Shown here: piece after piece, positions 8,696 to 16,896 of the stretch
Layout: each line of letters opens with the position of its first letter
Position numbering within the stretch: the stretch's first letter is position 1
Made by a program: the position numbers and the translations under genes
Notes under the pieces: model-generated
Seen by the model: only the letters and a program-made list of their open reading frames with translations
The model's database searches: none
What the model was told of the DNA's origin: nothing
From: Streptomyces rubradiris
Lineage (GTDB): Bacteria; Actinomycetota; Actinomycetes; Streptomycetales; Streptomycetaceae
Reading direction: 5' to 3'
Assembly (NCBI RefSeq): GCF_016860525.1
Contig: NZ_BNEA01000001.1
Span: forward strand, 1,319,501-1,383,500
DNA length: 64,000 bases

Positions 8696-9217
8696 TCAGC
8701 CCAGCAGTTTGCGGTAGTGGACCCGGTCGTAGGGGCCGTCGACCCGGCGGGCCACGACCTCGTAGCCGTAGCGCGGATAGATCTTCTGGTTCTCCCACAT
8801 CATCGCGTTCGTATAGAGCCTGATCTCGCCCAGCCCGAGTGCTCGCGCGCGTGCGTCGACGAAGCGCAGCAGGCGGCGTCCGACGCCCGTGCCGTGGGCT
8901 TGCGGGTGGACGGCGATGCTGTCCAGGAAGAGATGGTCGGCGAACGCCTCGACCACCACCAGCCCGACGACGGGATCGCCGGTGACGAACACCTTGCCTG
9001 CGGCCACGTCCGCCGCGTGGTCGGCCTCCATGGGCTGGGGCACGACCCCGATGCGCTCGATGTAGTGGTGGTACGCCGCGTCCGTCACCGCCCGCACGGC
9101 GGGTACGTCCCGCGCGCCGGCCGGCCGGACCTGTTCCGTGCCGGCGCTGCCTTCCGTGCCGGCGCTGTCTTCCATGCCGGCGTTGCCTTCCGTGCCGCTG
9201 TGGCTCTTGTCGATCAT
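8696..9217 (-). CDS. GNAT N-acetyltransferase with repeat-bearing N-terminus
   Basis: A 173-residue acetyltransferase. The GNAT core spans about 30-170, with LDSIAVHPQAHGTGVGRRLL as the acetyl-CoA loop and ENQKIYPRYGYEVVARR as the closing strand. The first 28 residues are a low-complexity Gly-Thr-Glu/Ser-Ala linker encoded by an 18-bp tandem repeat. The ATG at 9217 has no good ribosome binding site, so a start nearer the domain is possible. Substrate unknown; the closing motif is common in small-molecule acetylators. Confidence 0.8.
   Translation of the reverse strand: MIDKSHSGTEGNAGMEDSAGTEGSAGTEQVRPAGARDVPAVRAVTDAAYHHYIERIGVVPQPMEADHAADVAAGKVFVTGDPVVGLVVVEAFADHLFLDSIAVHPQAHGTGVGRRLLRFVDARARALGLGEIRLYTNAMMWENQKIYPRYGYEVVARRVDGPYDRVHYRKLLG
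9134..9197. repeat. 18-bp tandem repeat, about 3.5 copies
   Basis: Units begin at 9134, 9152, 9170 and 9188 (partial), each close to TTCCGTGCCGGCGCTGCC. Copies two and three differ by one to three substitutions. The repeat is a multiple of three and stays in frame inside the acetyltransferase N-terminus, encoding a six-residue Gly/Ala/Thr/Glu unit, so copy number could change without breaking the gene. Confidence 0.9.
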
Positions 9218-9362
9218 GGGGCGCACGCTATCTGTCTGAGCTGAGCCTGAGCACTCCCTTAAGCGGACCATAAGGATCTCCTCCCACGGCTCCCGACGGG
9301 CGTTCCGGCGCTGTCGCGGGGCTAGCTTCGGATCGCCCACGCACCGTTCGGAGGAGATCCGC

Positions 9363-10331
9363 ATGCCCAGCAGCCGCAAGGCCACAGCGTCCGCCGTCAC
9401 CGTCGCCGCGCTCGGTCTGAGCGTGTTCGCCGCGTGGCCCGCGGCCGCGCACGGCACGATGGGCGACCCGGTCAGCCGGGTCGCGCAGTGCTACGCGGAA
9501 GGCCCGGAGAGCCCGGAGTCGGCCGCGTGCGAGGCGGCCGTCGCGGCGGGCGGGACGCAGGCCCTGTACGACTGGAACGGCATCCGGATCGGCGACGCGG
9601 CCGGGCGGCACCGGCAGTCGATCCCGGACGGCCGGCTGTGCAGCGCGGGCAACGAGGAGTTCAAGGGGCTCGACCTGGCCCGCGCCGACTGGCCTGCGAC
9701 GCGCGTGCACGGCGGGTCGTACACCTTCAAGTACCGGGTGACCGCGTCGCACAAGGGAACGTTCACCGTGTACGCCACGAAGCCGGGGTACGACCCTGCG
9801 AAGCGACTGGCCTGGGCCGACCTGGACCTGGAGCACCCGGTGGCGGAGGTCACCGACCCGGTCCCGGCGGGCGGCTTCTACACCTTCACCGGCACCCTGC
9901 CCGAGCGGTCCGGCCGACATCTGCTGTACGCGGTGTGGCAGCGCTCGGACAGCCCGGAGGCGTTCTACTCGTGCTCGGACGTCGACTTCGGCGGCGCCGG
10001 CGACGGCAGCGCTCCCGCGCCGAGCGCGTCCGCGCCCTCCGAGGAGCAGATCGCGGCCGGCGCCGGCAAGTCGACGGTCGAGCACCACGGGCACGGGGAC
10101 GACGACGCGCACACCTCGGCGGAACCGGCCGCCGCCGCCCCGGCGGAGCAGCCCGCCACACCGGCCAACCGTCCGGAGGCGGAAGGGGGTTCGGCGAGGC
10201 TGGCCGAGACGGGCGCCTCCGCCGGCGCCTCCTCCCTCGCCGTCGGCGGCGCGGCGGCGCTGGCGGTCGGCTCGGCCGCGCTGTTCCTGTCGGTGCGGCG
10301 GCGCGCGGCGGGCGGCGGCCGGCGCCGGTGA
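9363..10331 (+). CDS. AA10 lytic polysaccharide monooxygenase (chitin-binding type) with LAXTG sortase signal
   Basis: A 322-residue precursor following a GGAGGAG site. The signal peptide ends AAA before His30, which becomes the N-terminal residue of the mature copper histidine brace; His130 in TASHKG is the second brace ligand. The catalytic domain runs to about residue 212 (YSCSDVDF). A Pro/Ala/Ser/Glu linker follows, then LAETG at 280-284, a hydrophobic segment and an RRR tail: a class E sortase signal. The enzyme should therefore be displayed on the wall rather than freely secreted, and oxidatively cleave chitin or cellulose there. Confidence 0.93.
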   Translation: MPSSRKATASAVTVAALGLSVFAAWPAAAHGTMGDPVSRVAQCYAEGPESPESAACEAAVAAGGTQALYDWNGIRIGDAAGRHRQSIPDGRLCSAGNEEFKGLDLARADWPATRVHGGSYTFKYRVTASHKGTFTVYATKPGYDPAKRLAWADLDLEHPVAEVTDPVPAGGFYTFTGTLPERSGRHLLYAVWQRSDSPEAFYSCSDVDFGGAGDGSAPAPSASAPSEEQIAAGAGKSTVEHHGHGDDDAHTSAEPAAAAPAEQPATPANRPEAEGGSARLAETGASAGASSLAVGGAAALAVGSAALFLSVRRRAAGGGRRR

Positions 10332-10335
10332 GGCT

Positions 10336-10374
10336 CCGGGGCCTGTCCGGCGGCTCAGACCGGACAGGCCCCGG
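10336..10374. terminator. bidirectional terminator between LPMO and lipase
   Basis: A 15-bp perfect inverted repeat (CCGGGGCCTGTCCGG and its complement) with a 9-base loop lies between two convergent stop codons. No U-tract follows, which is usual for Streptomyces. Confidence 0.8.
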
Positions 10375-10381
10375 CGGCGGC

Positions 10382-11248
10382 TCAGCTCAGGGCTGAGGCG
10401 CAGGTGGTGGCGGTGGCGTGGGCCGGGTCCAGGGCGTTGGCCACCTCGTGGAAGGCGATCCGGTCGAACAGGCCGATCGCGAGGTGTTCGGACAGGTCGA
10501 GCGGGCAGAGGTCCTGGAGCAGGACGTTGCGGACGTCCGAGCCGCTCAGGTACTGGGTGCGCCAGGGGGTGACCACCTCGTCGTACTTGGTGGCGATGAC
10601 GGTGTAGCGCACGCCGGGGACGGTGTCGCCGCCCGCGTTGAGCTTGGTGAGGAAGCCGGAGCCGGCGATCTGGTCGGCGAGACCGGGGGTGGTGGCCTTG
10701 AGCAGGTCCTCGGCGCCGGGGAAGTACGGCAGCAGGTTGGTGAGGCCGATCAGGTCGGTGCCGTGGTTGTCGGGGGCTATGCCGACGAGGGCGTGCACCT
10801 TGGCCGCGCCGCCGAGGAACTTCAGGTAGTAGCGGGGCATCATGCCGCCCTGGGAGTGGCCGACCAGGTCGGCCTCGGCGGCTCCGGTGGCGGCGAGCAC
10901 CTTGTCGACGAAGGCGGACAGCTGCCCGGCCGACTTGTCGATGGGCCCGAGACCGTGGAAGAGCGGCACCCCGGGGAGCTGCCCGTAGTCGAGGGAGTAG
11001 ACGCAGTATCCGCGGCTGGTGAGGTACGGGGCGAGGCCGAGCCAGTTGTCGACCGAGTTGCCGAAGGTGCCGTGGACGAGGACGACGGGCCGGGGATGGG
11101 CGGCGGACGGCTTGCACGCGTAGTCGTTCCAGCCGCCGCCGGCCGCGGCGGTGCCGGAGGCACGGGCGGTGGCGGCCGGCACGGCGGCGAGGGCGAGGGC
11201 GAACAGAAGCGCGGCGAGCGGTCTGAGCACTCGCTTCCAGGGCAGCAT
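10382..11248 (-). CDS. secreted alpha/beta-hydrolase lipase
   Basis: A 288-residue precursor with a Sec signal (MLPWKRVLRP, hydrophobic core, cut near ARA at 30). The fold shows the oxyanion motif VVLVHGTFGNS at 55-65, the nucleophile elbow GHSQGG with Ser132, Asp in ATKYDEVVTP and a late His (LSEHLAI region). Paired cysteines fit an extracellular enzyme of the Streptomyces triacylglycerol lipase family. The start follows AAGGAGATC. The promoter region contains a Crp-like palindrome and a direct repeat, described separately. Confidence 0.92.
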   Translation of the reverse strand: MLPWKRVLRPLAALLFALALAAVPAATARASGTAAAGGGWNDYACKPSAAHPRPVVLVHGTFGNSVDNWLGLAPYLTSRGYCVYSLDYGQLPGVPLFHGLGPIDKSAGQLSAFVDKVLAATGAAEADLVGHSQGGMMPRYYLKFLGGAAKVHALVGIAPDNHGTDLIGLTNLLPYFPGAEDLLKATTPGLADQIAGSGFLTKLNAGGDTVPGVRYTVIATKYDEVVTPWRTQYLSGSDVRNVLLQDLCPLDLSEHLAIGLFDRIAFHEVANALDPAHATATTCASALS

Positions 11249-11292
11249 CGTGTGATCTCCTTGCGGCTCAAAGGGAGGTGCACGGCCAACCC

Positions 11293-11308
11293 TGTGATCC
11301 GGATCACG
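11293..11308. promoter_or_regulatory. Crp-like palindrome upstream of the lipase gene
   Basis: TGTGA, six bases, TCACG: nine of ten positions of the Crp half-site consensus, embedded in a perfect 14-bp palindrome GTGATCCGGATCAC. It lies 45-60 bases before the lipase start, a position suited to promoter control. Streptomyces encode a Crp homologue with a related site; binding here is inferred. Confidence 0.45.
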
Positions 11309-11323
11309 GGATGCTGTTCACTC

Positions 11324-11361
11324 GTCAAGTTACGGCCGAGTACTCCAACTGTGAAGTTACG
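11324..11361. repeat. pair of 11-bp direct repeats in the lipase promoter region
   Basis: GTCAAGTTACG at 11324-11334 and GTGAAGTTACG at 11351-11361 are 27 bp apart, upstream of the Crp-like site on the lipase side of the MarR gene. The GTCAAG part matches the half-site of the adjacent MarR operators. Confidence 0.5.
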
Positions 11362-11410
11362 CGCCAGTAAAAACTTGCGGTGCTAACCAGATCCCCACCC
11401 CGACACTCCG

Positions 11411-11869
11411 TCACCAGGCAGGTCTGACCGGCCCGCGGGGCGCGATGCGCACCAACCGGTCCAGCAGCACGCCCACTTCGCCCTCCCCCAGCGCCTCGGC
11501 CCACTTCCCGACCACTTCACCGGCCGCCTCCTCCGCCGCCCGGGTGCACGCCCAGCCGCGTTCGGTCAGCACGACCAGCCGGGCCCGCGCGTCCCCGGGG
11601 TGCGGCCTGCGCTCGACGTACCCCTTGCGCTCGACCTCGTCCACCAACTGACTCGCCGCCTGCTTGGTCACCCCCAGATGCGCGGCGAGATCCGTGACGG
11701 TGGCCCCGGCGGGAGCGAGCCGCGCGAAGGCGAACCCGTGGGCGGGCCGCAGGCCCGGGAAGCCCCGGGCGACCACGCCCTCATGAATGCGCTGCGCGAG
11801 GTCGCCGGCCACGGCGAGGACGGCGGCGGACAGGGCCAGGGCATCGGAGTTCTGCACGGAGGCATTCAA
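11411..11869 (-). CDS. MarR-family transcriptional regulator
   Basis: A 152-residue winged-helix regulator. Residues 45-110 hold the MarR DNA-binding domain: ATVTDLAAHLGVTKQAASQLVDEVE as the helix-turn-helix, and YVERRPHPGDARARLVVLTERG as the wing. The terminal helices form the dimer. It is divergent from a cupin gene with two palindromic sites between them, so it probably represses both itself and the cupin. No conserved redox cysteine pair is evident; one Cys lies at the C-terminal side of the wing. Confidence 0.9.
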   Translation of the reverse strand: MNASVQNSDALALSAAVLAVAGDLAQRIHEGVVARGFPGLRPAHGFAFARLAPAGATVTDLAAHLGVTKQAASQLVDEVERKGYVERRPHPGDARARLVVLTERGWACTRAAEEAAGEVVGKWAEALGEGEVGVLLDRLVRIAPRGPVRPAW

Positions 11870-11886
11870 ACACTGTTGCCAATTCG

Positions 11887-11922
11887 GTCAAGCTGCCTGA
11901 CTATGTAGTCAAGCTACTTGAC
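11887..11922. promoter_or_regulatory. two palindromic operators in the marR-cupin spacer
   Basis: GTCAAG-CTA-CTTGAC at 11908-11922 is a perfect 15-bp inverted repeat. GTCAAG-CTG-CCTGAC at 11887-11901 is the same with one mismatch. Their centres are 21 bp apart, two helical turns, so two dimers would bind on one face of the DNA between the divergent starts. Arms and size fit MarR operators. Confidence 0.7.
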
Positions 11923-11944
11923 CAAGTGAACGGAGATCACCGTC

Positions 11945-12319
11945 ATGCCCGTAGTCCGCTCCTCGGCAGCCGTCACCCACGAGATCCGCGGTGCCCGTTT
12001 CGTCTCGTACGCCTCTCCTCGTACCGGCAGCACCGAACTGTGTGCCTGGCGGGGCGAGATACCGGCCAGGACCAAGGCGCCCGCCCATACCGTCAGCCGG
12101 GAGGAGATCCTTCACCTGCTCGCCGGTGAACTCCTGATCACTCTCGACGGGCACAGCGAGCGGATCGCGGCCGGCGACACGGTGATCGTGAACCCCGGCA
12201 CGACCCTGGCCGTCGAGAATCCGACCGGCCACACCGCGCTCACCTGGGTCACCACCTCCGTCGGCCTCACCGCGGAGCTGGCCGACGGCACGCTGCTGGC
12301 CCCGCCGTGGGCCAACTGA
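11945..12319 (+). CDS. small cupin-domain protein
   Basis: A 124-residue single-domain beta-barrel. The cupin motif covers EILHLLAGELLITLDGHSERIAAGDTVIVNPGT. The usual metal-binding HxH is reduced: His48 in APAHTVS and Glu in REEILH are present, but the motif is not canonical. It may be a binding or isomerase-type cupin acting on the compound sensed by the divergent MarR regulator. The ATG follows CGGAGATCACC. It converges on the polymerase genes with a 23-base gap. Confidence 0.82.
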   Translation: MPVVRSSAAVTHEIRGARFVSYASPRTGSTELCAWRGEIPARTKAPAHTVSREEILHLLAGELLITLDGHSERIAAGDTVIVNPGTTLAVENPTGHTALTWVTTSVGLTAELADGTLLAPPWAN

Positions 12320-12342
12320 ACCAAGGGTCAGGCGCGGCGAAG

Positions 12343-13311
12343 TCACGCCGCCAAGGCGCCCGGGAACGCCGCGCGGGGGCCGAACTTGGCTCGGGCTCGG
12401 TCTGCCGTTTGCTCGAGGCGGCGGACCTTCTCGTCCACGGGGTCGAAGGTGAGCTGGTGGGCGGCCTGGTCGGCGGGGGTCAGGTCCTCGGCGCGCAGGG
12501 CGAGCGCGCGGACCCGGGCGCGTTGCAGGCCCAGCGCCTCGTACATGCCGTAGGCCGTCCTCGTCAGGGCCGCCGAGTGCGCGGTCGGCTCCTTCAGGGC
12601 GCGGCCGCGGGTGGTGGCGGACCGGTCGGCGTAGCGCACGGTGAGGGTCAGGGTGCGGCAGACCTTCTCCACCGCGCGCAGCCGGGCGCCGATCTCCTCG
12701 GCGGCCGACAGCAGCGCCTTGCGGTGCCGCCCGGGGTCCAGCTCGTCGAGGGAGAAGGTCCGTTCGGTCACCAGTGAGCGGGAGACAGCGTTCGGGACGA
12801 CCCGGCCGCGGTCGACGCCGCTCGCCTTCTCCCGCAGTTCCCGGCCCGCCCGCGCCCCGATCAGCCGCTGGAGCGTGGACAGCGGCGCGGCGGCGACCCG
12901 GCCCAGGGTGTCCAGGCCGTACTCGTCCAGGGTGCGGGCGGTCGCCGCGCCGACGCCGGGCAGCGCGGTGACGGGCTGGCCGGCGAGGAACTCGGCGACG
13001 GCGTCCGCCGGCACCGCGCGGGTCACCCCGGGCCGGGCCTCGCGCAGCGCCACCCGGGCCAGCATCGGGCCCGGCCCGGCGCCGATCGCGCAGTCGACGC
13101 CGTACCGGGCGAGGGCCCGTACCCGGATCACCGAGGCCAGCTCCACCGCGTCGCGCCCGAAGTACCGTTCGGCGCCGCGCAGATCGGCCAGCGCGCCGTC
13201 CGGCGGCAGCGCCTCCACCACCGGGGTGAACTCCTCCAGCAGCCCGAGCAGCCCCGGCAGGGCCGCCTCGTACATCGGCGGCAGCTGGAAACGTACGCAG
13301 AGGATGGTCAT
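12343..13311 (-). CDS. Y-family polymerase homologue of ImuB type
   Basis: A 322-residue Y-family protein translationally coupled to dnaE2 (ATGA overlap at 13308-13311). The helix-hairpin-helix (TALPGVGAATARTLDEYGL), little finger and a C-terminal clamp-binding-like QLTFD are present. The catalytic carboxylates are not: the N-terminal DxD segment reads ILCVRFQLPP, and the SIDE motif reads PPDG. Missing these residues is the ImuB pattern, in which the protein recruits DnaE2 and the sliding clamp to lesions instead of polymerising. No ImuA-like gene is adjacent. Confidence 0.82.
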   Translation of the reverse strand: MTILCVRFQLPPMYEAALPGLLGLLEEFTPVVEALPPDGALADLRGAERYFGRDAVELASVIRVRALARYGVDCAIGAGPGPMLARVALREARPGVTRAVPADAVAEFLAGQPVTALPGVGAATARTLDEYGLDTLGRVAAAPLSTLQRLIGARAGRELREKASGVDRGRVVPNAVSRSLVTERTFSLDELDPGRHRKALLSAAEEIGARLRAVEKVCRTLTLTVRYADRSATTRGRALKEPTAHSAALTRTAYGMYEALGLQRARVRALALRAEDLTPADQAAHQLTFDPVDEKVRRLEQTADRARAKFGPRAAFPGALAA

Positions 13312-16300
13312 CCCGCACTCCCCGGACTCTGGTGCCACAACTTCCGTACCGCCGCGGGGGCCCGCGCGGCGTCCTCACCCGCGGGCCGCAGATCGGCCCA
13401 GGGGTGCAGCTCGTATCCCGTGGGCATGCGGATCGTCCGGTCCGCCATCGGGTCGCGGGCCGCGGAGCCGGCCGGCGCGGGCGGCCCCTCGGACCCGGCG
13501 ACCCGGGTCCGGAACGGGCCGTCGTCGCCCTCCGCCGGCGTCCCGTCCGCGCCGGTGGGCGCGGCCAGCCGGGCGGCGACCCCGTCGAGCCCCTCCGCGC
13601 GCCGCACCTCCACCAGGTCGGCGAGGTTCCAGGCGGCGGAGCCGACCACGCTGAGGCTGCGCGGGCCGCGCCGCTGCACCACCCCGCGCACCAGCAGCAG
13701 CCAGGAGTGGAAGACGGTGTGGGCGCAGGCGTCGTGGGAGTCGTCGAAGAAGGCCAGGTCCACCAGCCCCGTGCCGTCGTCCAGGGTGGAGAAGATGACC
13801 CGCTTGCCGGAGCGGATCGGCGGGGTCTGGGTGGCCGCCTTGGCGCCCGCGACCAGCACGGTCTCCCCGTGCCGGGCCGTGCGCAGCCGGCGCGCGGAGA
13901 CCACGCCCAGCTCGGCGAGGAACTCCCGGTGGTCGTCCATGAGATTGCGCGAGGCGTCCATGGACAGCACGCCCAGCTCGGCGCTGAGCCGCTCCGCCGG
14001 GGTCAGGTCCGGCAGCCCGGCCGGCGCGGTCTTCCGGCCGCCGGCCAGCGGGAGCTGGCCACCGCCGCCGCCCCGGGCCCCCCGGTGCAGCTCGGACAGG
14101 TGCAGTTGCAGGTCGCGCCGGTTGGCGCCGAAGGCGTCCAGCGCGCCCACCTGGGCGAGCCGCTGGGCCAGCGGGCGGCTCGGCCGGGCCCGCTCCCAGA
14201 AGTCCACCAGCGAGGAGTACGGCTGTCCGTCCGCGATCCGTCGCGCCTCGGCCTCGCTGATGCCGTGGACGTCGCGGAGCGCCAGCCGCAGCCCCCACAC
14301 CTTCGAATCGGACACCAGTTCGATCCGATGGGCGGCCCCGGAGACGTTCACGTCCAGCGGCAGGACCGGCACCCCGCGCCGCCGGGCGTCCGCCAGCAGC
14401 AGCCGCTTCGGGTACATCCCCGGGTCGTGGGTGAGCAGCCCGGCGTAGAAGGCGGCCGGGTGATGGGCCTTCAGCCACGCCGACTGGTAGGTGGGCACGG
14501 CGAAGGCGACGGCGTGCGCCTTGCAGAAGCCGTACGACCCGAAGGCCTCCACGATCTCCCAGGTGCGCCCGATCGTCTCCGCGTCGTACCCCCGGGCCGC
14601 CGCCCGCTGGGCGAACCACACCCGGATACGGCCCTGCGAGTCGGGATCGGACAGCCCGCGCCGCACCCGGTCGGCCTCGCCCCGCCCGCAGCCGGTCATG
14701 ATGGCGACGATGTCGATGACCTGCTCGTGGAAGACGACGACCCCGTACGTCCCCTTCAGCGGCTCCGCCAGGTCCGGGTGCGGGTAGCGCACCGGCGCCC
14801 GTCCGTGCCGCGCCTCGATGAACGGCCGGACCATGTCGGCGGCGACGGGGCCGGGCCGGAACAGCGAGATGTCCACGACCAGGTCGTGGAAGGTGCTCGG
14901 CTGGAGCCGCCCCACCAGGTCCCGCTGGCCGGGCGACTCGATCTGGAAGCAGCCCAGCGTCTCGGCGGACCGGATCAGCCGGTAGGTCTCCGGGTCGCCC
15001 GGCGCCACCGCGTCCAGGTCGATCCGCTCCCCGGTCGCCCGCTCCACCTCGGCGACCGCGTGCGCCATCGCCGACTGCATCCGCACCCCGAGGACGTCCA
15101 GCTTGAGCAGCCCGAGATCCTCCACGTCCTCCTTGTCGAACTGGGCCATGGGCAGCCCCTCGCCGCTGGTCGGCACCACCGGCGTACGGGCGAGCAGGGA
15201 GGCGTCGGACAGCAGCACCCCGCACGGGTGCATGGCGACCCCGCGCGGCAGCGCGTCGAGCGCCTCGACCAGCTCCCACAGCCTGCCGTACTTCTCCTTC
15301 TCCCCGGCGAGCCGCCGCAGTTCGGGCAGTTCCGCCAGGGCCGCGCGGGCGTCGCGGGCCCGGATGTGCGGGAAGGACTTGGCGATCCGGTCGGTCTCGG
15401 CCGGGTCCATGGACAGCGCGGCGCCCACGTCCCGGATGGCGTGCCGGACCCGGTAGGTCTCCGGCATGGCGACGGTCGCGACCCGCTCGGCGCCGAACCG
15501 GCCGATGATCGCCCGGTAGACCTCCAGCCGCCGCGCGGACTCCACGTCGATGTCGATGTCCGGCAGCACCACCCGCTCCTTGGACAGGAAGCGTTCCATC
15601 AGCAGCCCGTGCTCGACCGGGTCGGCGTGCGCGATCCCGAGCAGGTGGTTGACGAGCGACCCGGCCCCGGAACCGCGGGCGGCCACCCGGATGCCCATGG
15701 CCCGTACGTCGTCGACCACCTGGGCGACCGTCAGGAAGTAGGAGGCGAAGCCGTGGTGGGCGATGATGTCCAGCTCGTGGTGCATGCGTTCCCAGTACGC
15801 GCGCCGCCCGCCGTAGCCGAGCCGCAGCATGCCCGCCGCCGCCCGGGAGGCGAGCGCCCGCTGGGCGGTGCGCCGGCCGGCGCCGACGAGGTGCGGCTCG
15901 GGGAAGTGCACGCTGCCCAGGCCCAGGTCGTCCTCGGGGTCGACCCGGCACTCGGCGGCGGTGGCCAGGGTCTGCTCCAGCAGCCGGTGGGCGGCCCCCC
16001 GCCGGTACCCGGCCGCCTCCACGATCCGCTCGGCGGCGTCCAGCATGGCCGGGGCGTCCTTCAGCCATGCCTCGCCGGAGTCCAGCTCCCGGCGGGGGTC
16101 GATGGGCACCAGGCGCCGGGCGGCGTCCAGCACGTCGGCCACCGGTCCCTGCCCGGGGTCGGCGTACCGGACGGCGTTGCCGAGCACCGGCCGCACCCCC
16201 TGCTCGGCGGCGAACCCGACGGTACGGGCCGCCAGCCGCAGCGAGCCGGGACCGGTGCCGGTACGGCCGTGCCAGACGGTCTCCAGCCGCAGCGCGTCGC

Positions 16301-16859
16301 CGTACACCTCGCGCCACGGGGCCAGCAGGACCGCCGCCCGGTCGGGCCGGCCGGCGGCGAGCGCCCGCCCCACGTCCGAGTCGGGTCCGAGCAGCACCAC
16401 CAGTCCCTCGCCCTGGTTGCCGGCCCACGGCAGCAGCGGGGTCCCGCCGTCCGCGTGCGCCGCGGTGACGAGCCGGCACAGATCGGCCCAGCCACGGGCG
16501 CCGTCCGCGGCGAGGAAGGTCACCCGGGGGTCCGACTCGTCCACGAAGGCACCGCCGCGTACCGGACTGCGGCGCTTGTCACGGCGTACGGGCTCCCTCG
16601 GCGCCACCGCCAGGTCCACCCCGAACAGCGGGCGGACGCCCGCCCCGGCGCAGGCCTTGGCGAAGCGCACGGCACCGGCGAGGGTGTCGCGGTCGGTCAG
16701 GGCGAGGGCGTCCATGCCCCGCTCCGCGGCGCGCTCGGCCAGCCGCTCCGGGTGGGACGCCCCGTACCTCAGGGAGAACCCGGAGACGGTGTGCAGATGC
16801 GCGAAGCCCGGCACACCCACCTCCCGCACACGTGAGCCCCGAAAACGACTCTCGAACAT
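13308..16859 (-). CDS. dnaE2: error-prone DNA polymerase III alpha subunit DnaE2
   Basis: An 1183-residue C-family polymerase for lesion bypass and induced mutagenesis. The PHP domain opens with FAHLHTVSGFSL (HxH at 21/23) and continues ALTDRDTLAGAVRF. The palm contains PDIDIDVES with paired catalytic aspartates. A helix-hairpin-helix, a linker and an OB-fold follow. Overall size matches DnaE2 rather than the longer replicative DnaE1, and the clamp-binding C-terminus of DnaE1 is absent. I start at the ATG at 16859. A GTG 42 bases later (VGVPGFAHLH) is an alternative. Expression is likely LexA-controlled. Confidence 0.95.
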   Translation of the reverse strand: MFESRFRGSRVREVGVPGFAHLHTVSGFSLRYGASHPERLAERAAERGMDALALTDRDTLAGAVRFAKACAGAGVRPLFGVDLAVAPREPVRRDKRRSPVRGGAFVDESDPRVTFLAADGARGWADLCRLVTAAHADGGTPLLPWAGNQGEGLVVLLGPDSDVGRALAAGRPDRAAVLLAPWREVYGDALRLETVWHGRTGTGPGSLRLAARTVGFAAEQGVRPVLGNAVRYADPGQGPVADVLDAARRLVPIDPRRELDSGEAWLKDAPAMLDAAERIVEAAGYRRGAAHRLLEQTLATAAECRVDPEDDLGLGSVHFPEPHLVGAGRRTAQRALASRAAAGMLRLGYGGRRAYWERMHHELDIIAHHGFASYFLTVAQVVDDVRAMGIRVAARGSGAGSLVNHLLGIAHADPVEHGLLMERFLSKERVVLPDIDIDVESARRLEVYRAIIGRFGAERVATVAMPETYRVRHAIRDVGAALSMDPAETDRIAKSFPHIRARDARAALAELPELRRLAGEKEKYGRLWELVEALDALPRGVAMHPCGVLLSDASLLARTPVVPTSGEGLPMAQFDKEDVEDLGLLKLDVLGVRMQSAMAHAVAEVERATGERIDLDAVAPGDPETYRLIRSAETLGCFQIESPGQRDLVGRLQPSTFHDLVVDISLFRPGPVAADMVRPFIEARHGRAPVRYPHPDLAEPLKGTYGVVVFHEQVIDIVAIMTGCGRGEADRVRRGLSDPDSQGRIRVWFAQRAAARGYDAETIGRTWEIVEAFGSYGFCKAHAVAFAVPTYQSAWLKAHHPAAFYAGLLTHDPGMYPKRLLLADARRRGVPVLPLDVNVSGAAHRIELVSDSKVWGLRLALRDVHGISEAEARRIADGQPYSSLVDFWERARPSRPLAQRLAQVGALDAFGANRRDLQLHLSELHRGARGGGGGQLPLAGGRKTAPAGLPDLTPAERLSAELGVLSMDASRNLMDDHREFLAELGVVSARRLRTARHGETVLVAGAKAATQTPPIRSGKRVIFSTLDDGTGLVDLAFFDDSHDACAHTVFHSWLLLVRGVVQRRGPRSLSVVGSAAWNLADLVEVRRAEGLDGVAARLAAPTGADGTPAEGDDGPFRTRVAGSEGPPAPAGSAARDPMADRTIRMPTGYELHPWADLRPAGEDAARAPAAVRKLWHQSPGSAG

Positions 16860-16867
16860 CAGTTCCC
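16852..16867. promoter_or_regulatory. candidate LexA/SOS box overlapping the dnaE2 start
   Basis: TCGAAC-ATCA-GTTCCC matches the actinobacterial SOS consensus TCGAAC-N4-GTTCGA in the first arm and the first four bases of the second. It overlaps the ATG chosen for dnaE2, which suggests either a leaderless start or that the true initiator is the later GTG. Confidence 0.45.
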
Positions 16868-16896
16868 TACTGCTCTCCCCACCATACCTCCATTCC

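Noticed and set aside
13332..16835. Open frame of more than 1100 codons antisense to dnaE2
   Set aside because: It is the mirror of a strongly GC3-biased gene; its translation is rich in Gly, Arg, Gln and Val with no domain, and DnaE2 motifs fix the true strand.
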